Shown here in pieces: positions 8,054 through 15,402 of a DNA stretch of 64,000 bases. Source of the DNA: Pseudomonas karstica (GTDB lineage Bacteria; Pseudomonadota; Gammaproteobacteria; Pseudomonadales; Pseudomonadaceae). The DNA is taken from the NCBI RefSeq assembly GCF_009707515.1, contig NZ_WLYI01000016.1, forward strand, positions 62,001 through 126,000, given 5' to 3'. The notes beneath the pieces are model-generated. The model saw only the letters and a list, made by a program, of their open reading frames with translations, ran no database searches and was not told where the DNA came from. The stretch's first letter is position 1; each line of letters begins with the position of its first letter. A program made the position numbers and the translations under genes.

Positions 8054-8793
8054 CCCTGCTGGGCACCGGCGACGCCCGCCAAGTCCCTGTCTACGGGTGC
8101 GACTGCGCCGCCTGCACGCTGGCCCGCAGTAATGCGAGCCTGCGTCGCTTGCCTTGCAGCGCACTGATTGAATGCGGCGATCAGCGTTGGCTGATCGACA
8201 GTGGCTTGCCAGACCTCACCGAACGCTTCCCGCCACGCAGCTTCAGCGGTATTTTGCAGACCCATTACCACGCCGATCATGCCCAAGGCCTGCTGCATTT
8301 GCGCTGGGGCCATGGCCTGGTCATTCCGGTCCACGGTCCAGTGGATCCGCAAGGACTGTCCGATCTCTACAAACACCCGGGCATCCTCGATTTCAGCCAG
8401 CCCTTTGCTGCGTTCGAAACCAGGCACTTTGGCGAACTGGCCGTCACCGCGCTGCCACTGCAACATTCCAAACCCACTTTCGGCTATCTGCTGGAAGGGC
8501 AAGGGCGACGCATCGCCTACCTGACCGACACCACAGGCCTGCCCCCGGCTACCCTCGACTGGTTGCAGCGTGAAGCGCTCAACGTGCTGGTCATCGACTG
8601 CTCAATGCCGCCGCAACCGCAACCACCGCGTAACCACAATGACCTGACACTGGCGTTGCGCTGCATAGAAGACGCAGGCGCCGAGCTTGGCGTGCTGACC
8701 CATGTGGGGCATACGCTGGATGCATGGTTGCTGGAGCACCGTCGGGAGTTGCCGCAGCATGTGACGGTGGGGTGGGACGGGCGAGTGATATAG
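8044..8793 (+). CDS. phnP: Phosphoribosyl 1,2-cyclic phosphate phosphodiesterase PhnP
   Basis: PhnP opens the 5-phosphoribosyl 1,2-cyclic phosphate left by PhnJ to ribose 1,5-bisphosphate, the substrate of PhnN. The 249-residue metallo-beta-lactamase-fold protein has the metal motif HYHADH at residues 74-79. It has an extra structural zinc site CDCAAC at residues 19-24, as in E. coli PhnP, and late metal ligands in LTDTTG and THVGHT. This is the last gene of the cluster. No phnO acetyltransferase gene is present between phnN and phnP, unlike in E. coli. Confidence 0.93.
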   Translation: MRLTLLGTGDARQVPVYGCDCAACTLARSNASLRRLPCSALIECGDQRWLIDSGLPDLTERFPPRSFSGILQTHYHADHAQGLLHLRWGHGLVIPVHGPVDPQGLSDLYKHPGILDFSQPFAAFETRHFGELAVTALPLQHSKPTFGYLLEGQGRRIAYLTDTTGLPPATLDWLQREALNVLVIDCSMPPQPQPPRNHNDLTLALRCIEDAGAELGVLTHVGHTLDAWLLEHRRELPQHVTVGWDGRVI

Positions 8794-9309
8794 CCGCAGG
8801 CAACTGTTTTTTTTGTGCGAAAAGCACTTTGGCGAAAGTGGTAAATGTGAGCGGGAGTTGTTGGTTTCTCTATGTTTGCAGAGAGAATGTTTTCGGGTTT
8901 TTTAATGATCTTAAATTTCTCTGTGCATAAGCTTATTTGGGTGGGGTATATAGTTGCCTTGTGTGTTTCTGGTTTTTTTGCGAAAGTTTATTTGTGGATT
9001 TTTATAGGGCTTTTAATGAGGGTAGATGTTTGTAGTTTTGTTTTTTTTCTTAAAAATCAGTTGGATGTTTTTTTGTCGCGAGTGTATTTATTTCATTGTT
9101 TAAATTGAAGATTTATTTTGTTTTGTTGGTCGCTTGAGGAACTCGTAAAGCCTGATTCACTAGAAACTAAATACAGGTTGGTATGGCTTTTATCGTATGC
9201 AAGATTAAGTGGGGTGGGTAATTTTTGGCGGTGAGCTGGCGCATGTGCAATGGCTTATATGGGCTGAAATTAACCGACTCAATTAGTCAGTGCACTCGGA
9301 GAGCATCTC
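8794..9309. other. AT-rich intergenic stretch without a convincing gene
   Basis: About 515 bases between phnP and the metalloprotease are visibly richer in A and T than the flanks, with many T runs (for example around 8805-8812 and 9045-9080). One open frame at 8872-9108 gives a hydrophobic 78-residue product with no recognised family and a composition explained by T-rich DNA. The end near 9290-9305 carries GGAGAG eight bases before the protease ATG. The promoter of that gene presumably lies here. Confidence 0.6.
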
Positions 9310-10815
9310 ATGAACGAAATAGTTAAACGCGACCCACTCCCTTCGGCATATGCAGATAGAAACTGCCAGGATAACCCTTGGTTTTTCCGAGGTTCGGCAC
9401 TCGGTTATGGCAAGCGCTCGTTCACCACAGAGCAGGCAGCCACTCACCTTACGCGCAATAACTCGCGGTTTTACGACCGTGATGGTGACAATAAGATAGA
9501 CGTGTCCTTCAAGTTGAATGAGTTCAGCGAGCGCCAGCGACAATGCGCCCGCCAGGCTTTGCAGTCCTGGCAGGATGTGGCCAATATCAACTTTCATGAA
9601 AGCAGCCGTCAGGCTGACGGTTCCATACAGATATCCGGATCCCGCCAAATGGCGTCAGGGGTTGCTACCGGGCCCAGTCGCTCGCATCCAGACGCCTGGG
9701 CCAGGATCGGAACGCAGCAAGCGCCGGACGCTCCCAGGCAAGGCAGCTACTTCTCGACGATCATGATTCATGAGATAGGGCATACGCTAGGGTTGGCGCA
9801 CCCCGGAAGTTACAACGGCAGCGGCACTTACGAGCGTGATGCGCAATATGCGCAAGACACAAAGGCGCGCAGTGTCATGAGCTATTGGTCCGAGAGGAAA
9901 CAGCCGGGCTACGATTTCAGGGGGTTATCTCCTTCTGCTCCGATGATCGATGACATCGCCGCGATGCAGAAGCTGTATGGGGCCAACCATCAAACCCGAA
10001 ATACCGATACGACCTACGGCTTTAATTCCAACACCGGCCGTGAGTGTCTCAGCCTGAAGGGGCCCCGGGATTCCGCGCTCTTTTGCGTATGGGATGGCGG
10101 TGGCAACGATACGTTGGATTTTTCCGGGTTCTCCCAGAACCAGACCATCAATCTCAATGCCGAATCGTTCTCGAACGTCGGCGGGCTGCGAGGGAACGTC
10201 TCTATTGCCAAGGACGTTACGCTGGAAAATGCGCTCGGCGGATCAGGCAATGATTCCTTGATCGGCAATGAGGTGGGTAATCGGCTCATGGGGGGAGCAG
10301 GTGCCGACAGGCTGCGCGGCGGCGGCGGGGCGGACACATTTGTCTACGCTCAGGCGGCTGACTCTACATCACAGGACCCTGATGTGATTGAGGATTTTTC
10401 CAGTGGTGTGGATAAGGTCGATATCAGCACTGTATTAAAAGGTGCCGGTCTCAATAGCCTCAATTTCTCTGATCAATTCAGTGGTCGCGCTGGTGAGGCG
10501 GTGCTCAGTTACGACCCGCGCACTGATAAAGGAAGCCTGTCGATTGACCTGACGGGCAATGGCAAGCCAGACCTGCTGGTAACCAGCAAAGGAGAAATCA
10601 AGCAAGGGGATGTGATCGTGGGTGGTGAGAGGCCGCAGCCGCAACCGGTGCCGCCTCAGCCGTTACCCCAACCGGTTCCCCAGCCACAACCGGACCCGCA
10701 ACCCCAGCCTCGGCCTGCTCCTGACCTGATGAGCACTATCGCGTCTTTGCTTCGTGACGCACTTTCATTCTTCCAGCAGATGTATCACTGGTTTCGCCGT
10801 CAAGGCGCACAGTAA
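9310..10815 (+). CDS. Serralysin-type (M10B) RTX metalloprotease with C-terminal proline-rich extension
   Basis: The 501-residue protein is a secreted zinc protease of the AprA/serralysin family. It has no Sec signal peptide, as expected for type I secretion. The zinc motif HEIGHTLGLAHP lies at residues 154-165, and the Met-turn SVMSYW at 188-193 provides Met190 and the tyrosine ligand Tyr192. A calcium-binding RTX block begins at Gly310 and runs to about residue 344, shorter than in AprA. The usual family end (DLLVTSKGEIKQGDVIV) is reached at residue 437. A further 64 residues follow: a proline/glutamine repeat (PQPQP-type) and a hydrophobic amphipathic tail with SLLRDALSFFQQMYHWF. No inhibitor or type I exporter genes are adjacent, so export would need a transporter elsewhere. 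The AT-rich upstream DNA suggests acquisition by transfer. Confidence 0.9.
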   Translation: MNEIVKRDPLPSAYADRNCQDNPWFFRGSALGYGKRSFTTEQAATHLTRNNSRFYDRDGDNKIDVSFKLNEFSERQRQCARQALQSWQDVANINFHESSRQADGSIQISGSRQMASGVATGPSRSHPDAWARIGTQQAPDAPRQGSYFSTIMIHEIGHTLGLAHPGSYNGSGTYERDAQYAQDTKARSVMSYWSERKQPGYDFRGLSPSAPMIDDIAAMQKLYGANHQTRNTDTTYGFNSNTGRECLSLKGPRDSALFCVWDGGGNDTLDFSGFSQNQTINLNAESFSNVGGLRGNVSIAKDVTLENALGGSGNDSLIGNEVGNRLMGGAGADRLRGGGGADTFVYAQAADSTSQDPDVIEDFSSGVDKVDISTVLKGAGLNSLNFSDQFSGRAGEAVLSYDPRTDKGSLSIDLTGNGKPDLLVTSKGEIKQGDVIVGGERPQPQPVPPQPLPQPVPQPQPDPQPQPRPAPDLMSTIASLLRDALSFFQQMYHWFRRQGAQ

Positions 10816-11018
10816 GTATCAACGCCGATGCACCAGGGACGGTGCTGGTTTGGCGGCACGACTTTTTCTCCTGTGACGAACTGACTCACGCTATCTGACC
10901 CTCGTTTACCCCCCCTGTGTTAGCACGTCGAAAAACAACCGCCAGTCAGGACAGGCCATTCTGTGCTTGAGTAAAGATAACTCCAGGGTTGCTTTATTTT
11001 GGTCGAGGCAAGGAGGCT

Positions 11019-11093
11019 ATGGTGCAAGGCAGGCTATTGATCAAAGAGCTGCAGGAGGCAGGTTGGGCGCTGGAGAAGTTGGTGCGGTTGTAA
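11019..11093 (+). pseudogene. Remnant resembling the N-terminus of a HicA mRNA interferase
   Basis: A strong AGGAGG (11011-11016) precedes an ATG and 24 codons reading MVQGRLLIKELQEAGWALEK and then LVRL before a TAA. From memory, HicA toxins begin with a closely similar LLIKELEEAGW-LDRV stretch followed by the catalytic GSHHIF. The catalytic histidine region is absent, so the product cannot be an active HicA. No HicB partner is seen. The rest of the 10816-11103 gap shows nothing else I can support. Confidence 0.5.
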
Positions 11094-11103
11094 CCCATCC
11101 GGT

Positions 11104-12300
11104 TTATGCCATCGCGACCGCTTCCTGCCTGGATACCCGCAAAAACCGCAGCAACGCCACCAGCGGGAACGCGCTGCCCACCAACACCACCCCGAGCCAG
11201 CCGCCATGTTCATACACACTGCTGGCAATCGCCGAGCCGAAGGCACCGCCGATGAAGATGCTGGTCATGTACAGCGCGTTCAGGCGGCTGCGGCTGTTGG
11301 CGTCGAGGGCGTAGATGGCGCGTTGGCCGAGGACCATGTTCATCTGCACGCAGAAGTCCAGGACCACGCCGGTCACCGCCAGGCCAATTACGCTGTAAAG
11401 CGGATGGACGAAGGCCGGCAGAAAACTCAGCGCCGCAAACAGTATTGCCAGCAACGAAGCCTTGTGGGTGTGGCCGGCATCCGCCAGGCGTCCGGCGATG
11501 GGCGCGGCGATAGCGCCGATGGCTCCCACCAGGGCGAAGATCGCGATCTGGGTTTGGCTCAGGCCGTGGCTGCGCACCAACTCCAGGGGCGCAGCGGTCC
11601 AGAACAGGCTGAAGGTGGCGAACAGGCATCCCTGATAAAACGCGCGCTGGCGCAATACCGGCTGCTGGCGTAGCAGGGTGCCCAGGGAGCTCAACAACTG
11701 GCCGTAACTGGCGGTGTGATCCGGCTGGCGCTTGGGGATGGTCACCAGCAGCACCACGCTGATAAGCGCCATCAACGCCGCGGCGGCCATGAACATCGCA
11801 CGCCAGCCGAAGTGATCAGCGACAACGCTGGAAACCGGGCGCGCCAGCAGAATACCCAGCAACAGGCCACCCATGATGCTGCCGACCACCCGGCCCCGGG
11901 ACTCGGCCGGAGCCAGATGCGCCGCCAGCGGGATCAGGACCTGCACCGACACCGAGCTGAAACCGATCAGCAGTGACACCAGCAGGAACAGGTTCGGCTG
12001 TTCGGTAAAGGCTGCCCCCAACAGGCTGGCGATGGCCACCACGGTGGTGATGATCATCAGCCGGCGGTTTTCCAGCAGATCGCCCAAGGGCACCAGGAAG
12101 AACAGGCCCAACGCATAACCGATCTGGGTCAGGGACACGATCAGGCTGGCCAGGGCCGGGCTCAGGCCGATGTCCGGTGCGATCAGCTCGATGATCGGCT
12201 GCGCGTAGTAGAGGTTGGCGACGATGGCACCGCAACAGAACGCAAACAGCATCACCATGCCACGGGTCATGGTGGTGGGGTGGGAGGGCGTAGCGATCAT
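11104..12300 (-). CDS. MFS transporter, probable drug or metabolite efflux
   Basis: The 398-residue protein has about twelve hydrophobic segments in two halves. An MFS loop motif appears in the first half (PLGDLLENRRLMI near residue 72) and a matching GRLADAGHTHKA lies in the second. The N-terminus (LFAFCCGAIVANLYYAQPIIELIAPDIGLS) is typical of a group often annotated YnfM/Bcr-like. The substrate cannot be read from sequence. It stands alone, downstream of the sulfate-binding protein gene and on the same strand, with a large inverted repeat between them. Confidence 0.85.
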   Translation of the reverse strand: MIATPSHPTTMTRGMVMLFAFCCGAIVANLYYAQPIIELIAPDIGLSPALASLIVSLTQIGYALGLFFLVPLGDLLENRRLMIITTVVAIASLLGAAFTEQPNLFLLVSLLIGFSSVSVQVLIPLAAHLAPAESRGRVVGSIMGGLLLGILLARPVSSVVADHFGWRAMFMAAAALMALISVVLLVTIPKRQPDHTASYGQLLSSLGTLLRQQPVLRQRAFYQGCLFATFSLFWTAAPLELVRSHGLSQTQIAIFALVGAIGAIAAPIAGRLADAGHTHKASLLAILFAALSFLPAFVHPLYSVIGLAVTGVVLDFCVQMNMVLGQRAIYALDANSRSRLNALYMTSIFIGGAFGSAIASSVYEHGGWLGVVLVGSAFPLVALLRFLRVSRQEAVAMA

Positions 12301-12406
12301 GGTGGGCTCTTTAACGCGAGGAAGAATAGCGTGAGAGAGTAAAGGGTCGGCGAGTCAGGGAACAGAGCGCTTGTGCTGATTTCACTCATGCCCGTGATTG
12401 ATGGCT

Positions 12407-12450
12407 GGGCCCTTGATCGTTCCCGCGTGCGTGGGAACGATCAAGGGCCC
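12407..12450. repeat. Perfect 18-base inverted repeat containing a GTTCCC...GGGAAC core
   Basis: GGGCCCTTGATCGTTCCC and its exact complement flank an eight-base loop GCGTGCGT. The core is shared with elements at 19174-19254, 20064-20088, 22599-22652 and 51502-51536, so it is a member of a dispersed family. No T run follows on the minus strand, but the hairpin could still protect or end the sbp transcript. Confidence 0.8.
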
Positions 12451-12456
12451 CAGGCT

Positions 12457-13461
12457 TTACTGCCCGCTATAGATCTGGTCAAACACCCCGCCATCATTGA
12501 AGTGGGTCTTCTGCACGGTGCGCCAGTCACCAAAGGTCTTCTCTACCGACAGGAAGTCGACTTTCGGGAAACGGTCGGTGTACTTGGCGAGCACCGCCGA
12601 GTCACGTGGACGCAGGTAGTTTTTGGCGGCGATTTCCTGGCCTTCTGGCGACCAGAGGTATTTCAGGTAGTCTTCGGCAGCGCTACGAGTGCCTTTCTTG
12701 TCGACCACTTTATCGACGACCGACACCGGTGGCTCGGCTTCAGCCGAGACGCTTGGGTAGACCACTTCAAACTGATCGCGACCGAATTCCCGGGCAATCA
12801 TTTCTGCTTCATTTTCAAAGGTCACCAGCACGTCGCCGATCTGGTTGGTCATGAAGGTCGTCGTGGCTGCACGGCCGCCGGTATCCAGCACCGGTGCCTG
12901 TTTGAACAGCTTGCCGACAAAGTCCTTGGCCTTGTTCTCGTCGCCGCCGTTCTTCAGCACATAGCCCCAGGCCGACAGGTAGGTATAACGCCCGTTACCC
13001 GAGGTTTTCGGGTTGGGTACTATGACTTGTACGCCGTCCTTGAGCAGGTCGGGCCAGTCTTTCAGGGCCTTGGGATTACCCTTGCGCACGATGAATACAG
13101 TGGCTGAAGTGAACGGCGCGCTGTTGTTCGGCAGGCGTGTCACCCAGTTGTCTGGCACCAATTTGCCGTGGTCCACCAGGGCGTTGATGTCGGTGGCCAT
13201 GTTCATGGTGATGACGTCAGCTGGTAGGCCATCGATCACCGAGCGTGCCTGTTTGCTGGAGCCTCCGAAGGACATCTGCAAGGTGAGCTTGTCGTCGGGG
13301 TGTTCGGCTTGCCAGTGCTTCTGGAACGCTGCGTTGTAGTCCTTGTAGAAATCGCGCATCACGTCGTAGGAGACGTTGAGCAGGGTGGTCGGTGCGGCCT
13401 GGACGGCGCCAGCCAGGGCGAGGCCGGCGGCTAGAAGGGAGGCGCTAACGAGTTTTTTCAC
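12457..13461 (-). CDS. sbp: Sulfate/thiosulfate ABC transporter substrate-binding protein
   Basis: The 334-residue periplasmic protein has a signal peptide (MKKLVSASLLAAGLALAGA, cleavage after VQA near residue 22). It shows the family features LLNVSYDVMRDFYKDYN, MSFGGSSKQARSVIDGLPADVITM, NPKTSGNGRYTYLSAWGY and TFENEAEMI. These are the sulfate-contact regions of Sbp. The cysTWA permease and ATPase genes are not beside it, so it must feed a transporter encoded elsewhere. Sulfate starvation control is likely from the family, but no operator was identified. Confidence 0.93.
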   Translation of the reverse strand: MKKLVSASLLAAGLALAGAVQAAPTTLLNVSYDVMRDFYKDYNAAFQKHWQAEHPDDKLTLQMSFGGSSKQARSVIDGLPADVITMNMATDINALVDHGKLVPDNWVTRLPNNSAPFTSATVFIVRKGNPKALKDWPDLLKDGVQVIVPNPKTSGNGRYTYLSAWGYVLKNGGDENKAKDFVGKLFKQAPVLDTGGRAATTTFMTNQIGDVLVTFENEAEMIAREFGRDQFEVVYPSVSAEAEPPVSVVDKVVDKKGTRSAAEDYLKYLWSPEGQEIAAKNYLRPRDSAVLAKYTDRFPKVDFLSVEKTFGDWRTVQKTHFNDGGVFDQIYSGQ

Positions 13462-13554
13462 TGCTCATTCCTTGTTGTTGGATCTGATGTGGGCAATATG
13501 CCGGCGACTATAGCCGGGCGTGCATAGTCATTTAAAGATTAAAAAGAACTTTGC

Positions 13555-14379
13555 TTATTCCTCTTTCTTGAAAAGCCCATTGCCACAGCGTGAGCAAAAC
13601 GCAGCGCTCGGCTCATGACTGCTTTTTTTGCACACGGGGCAATCCTGTTGCAGCACTTCGCCGCGCATGGCATTGGCCAGTTCAGCGGTAAAGATCCCGG
13701 TGGGCACGGCGATGATCGAGTAACCGGTAATCATCACCAGCGATGAAATCACCTGGCCCAGCGGGGTCTTGGGCACGATGTCGCCAAAGCCCACGGTGGT
13801 CAGGGTGACAATTGCCCAATAGATGCCCTTGGGAATGCTGGTGAAGCCGTGTTCCGGGCCTTCGATCACGTACATCAAGGTACCGAACACCGTCACCAGG
13901 GTGCAGACGCTGACCAGGAATACCACGATCTTCTGCTTGCTGCCCCGCAGCGCCGACATCAGGTAGTTGGCTTGCTTGAGGTACGGGCTGAGCTTGAGCA
14001 CGCGGAAGATCCGCAGCATCCGGATGATGCGGATGATCAGCAGGTATTGGGCATCGCTGTAATACAGGGCGAGGATCCCGGGGACGATGGCCAGCAAGTC
14101 CACCAGGCCATAGAAACTGAAGGCGTAACGCAGTGGCTTGGGCGAGCAGTACAGCCGTAAGCCGTACTCGATGGCGAAGATGATGGTGAAGCCCCATTCG
14201 ATGTAGGCCAGCACGCGGGCGTAGTTCTGGTGCACCTCATCGATGCTGTCGAGGATCACGATCACCAGGCTGGCGAGGATGATCAGCAGCAGGAGGCTGT
14301 CGAACCGACGCCCGGCCGGGGTGTCGGTTTGGAAGATCATCACGTAGAGGCGTTGGCGCCAGTCGTTGTTGCTTTCCAT
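13555..14379 (-). CDS. Voltage-gated potassium channel with C-terminal zinc ribbon
   Basis: The 274-residue protein has six membrane segments. The S4-like helix carries four arginines spaced by three (Arg117, 120, 123, 126) in IIRIIRMLRIFRVLKL. The K+ selectivity filter TTVGFGD lies at residues 194-200, between pore helix and S6. A small cytosolic tail from residue 240 has Cys247, Cys250, Cys262 and Cys265 in a CX2C...CX2C zinc-ribbon pattern. The tail is not needed for a pore and may sense metal, redox state or a partner. Function is inferred as a tetrameric K+ channel of the inner membrane. The start follows no overlap with neighbours. Confidence 0.92.
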   Translation of the reverse strand: MESNNDWRQRLYVMIFQTDTPAGRRFDSLLLLIILASLVIVILDSIDEVHQNYARVLAYIEWGFTIIFAIEYGLRLYCSPKPLRYAFSFYGLVDLLAIVPGILALYYSDAQYLLIIRIIRMLRIFRVLKLSPYLKQANYLMSALRGSKQKIVVFLVSVCTLVTVFGTLMYVIEGPEHGFTSIPKGIYWAIVTLTTVGFGDIVPKTPLGQVISSLVMITGYSIIAVPTGIFTAELANAMRGEVLQQDCPVCKKSSHEPSAAFCSRCGNGLFKKEE

Positions 14380-14410
14380 GGAAGTCGCCTGAATCGAATA
14401 TCGGGCAAGC

Positions 14411-15286
14411 CTAGGGGGATTCGAACGGGCTGTCCATGTTGGCCCTTTGCATCATGCGCACTGTGGCGCGCACCAGCCAGCAGGCGAGGATAAACGGTGC
14501 GGTCAGGGGCGCCAGGTGCAAGGCGCAGAAGCCTGAAGTGAGGATGATTGCGAGGAAAATACCCACCAACGGTAGCCAGGCTTGGCGCTGGTACTGGCTG
14601 AGCGCCAAGGCGGCGAGCGCCGGGTTGTAGCTGTGCAGGCCGAGCAGGGCAGCGGCGGGTTCGTTCGACAGCAAGGCGAACAGCACGCCGAGGCTGGCGC
14701 CGATCAGGGCCCACACCGCAGCGCGGTAATTGGCAAGCAGCAGGCCGAGGGCGATCAACCCACCGGCCAGGGGTTGATCCACGAGGATAATCTGGGCCAG
14801 GCCGACCCATGGCGCACTGAGCAAGGAAAGCGTATCGGGTTCGCTCATGGCAAGCACTGCCGCCGGAGTGGCGCCGAGCAACAACCAGCTCAAACCCACA
14901 AAAGGCGCGGTGTAGGCGGGCAAGGCATCGGGGCGTGTCGCGCGCTTGAGCCATTGCCGGGTGAGTATCGCACTGAGGCCGCCGCCGGCCAGGATCAACG
15001 GTGGCAACAGGGCGGACCAGGTGAAATGCAGGCTGATCAGCAAACCCAACAGCACCCCGTTGTAGCTGTAGAGCCCGGCCTGGCGCTCGGCCTTGGGGTA
15101 GTCTCGGCGCTGGGCCGTAAGCAGGCCCGCGACGCCGCCCAACAGGGCGCCGCCAAGCAGGGCCGGGGCGCAGAGTAATATCGCCAGCAGGCAGAGCAAA
15201 CCGCACAGTGGGTGGCGCTGGAGGAAAATCTGGCTGAAGCCGTTGAGCAGGGCTTCAGCCCAGTCGGGGCAGGATGGGTTGGGCAT
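14411..15286 (-). CDS. Urea transporter (UT/Yut family)
   Basis: The 291-residue membrane protein has the two-fold repeat of urea channels. The first half contains GLYSYNGVLLGLLISLHF and the second LHSYNPALAALALS; the paired SYN motifs are the family signature. It would allow urea to cross the inner membrane. No urease genes lie in the window, so the metabolic partner is elsewhere. Its stop is close to the K+ channel start (31 bases), so the two could share a transcript. Confidence 0.85.
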   Translation of the reverse strand: MPNPSCPDWAEALLNGFSQIFLQRHPLCGLLCLLAILLCAPALLGGALLGGVAGLLTAQRRDYPKAERQAGLYSYNGVLLGLLISLHFTWSALLPPLILAGGGLSAILTRQWLKRATRPDALPAYTAPFVGLSWLLLGATPAAVLAMSEPDTLSLLSAPWVGLAQIILVDQPLAGGLIALGLLLANYRAAVWALIGASLGVLFALLSNEPAAALLGLHSYNPALAALALSQYQRQAWLPLVGIFLAIILTSGFCALHLAPLTAPFILACWLVRATVRMMQRANMDSPFESP

Positions 15287-15303
15287 GGTGGTGGCAGTTC
15301 CCT

Positions 15304-15402
15304 GCAGGAGCGAGCTTGCTCGCGAAGAACTTGAGATCGCCGTGGGGTATCAGGCTCCCCGCGTCATCGTTGACGACCTTCGCGAGCAAGCTCGCTCCTA
15401 CA
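15304..15402. repeat. REPIN at the 3' end of the pyruvate kinase gene
   Basis: GCAGGAGCGAGCTTGCTCGC and its inverted copy ending GAGCAAGCTCGCTCCTAC bracket an internal segment similar to that of the 206-303 copy. The right edge overlaps the end of the pyk gene: the minus-strand TAG stop is formed by the REP bases at 15398-15400. Confidence 0.88.

Noticed and set aside
8872..9108. Open frame of 78 codons in the AT-rich gap, hydrophobic product
   Set aside because: Composition follows the T-rich DNA, there is no ribosome site of note and no recognisable family.
10967..11314. Plus-strand open frame overlapping the MFS gene end
   Set aside because: It runs antisense through the MFS gene and has no ribosome site; the hicA-like remnant lies in a different frame.
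12407..12450. Perfect inverted repeat as a rho-independent terminator of sbp
   Set aside because: No T run follows on the minus strand, and the core recurs elsewhere as a repeat family, so it is listed as a repeat.
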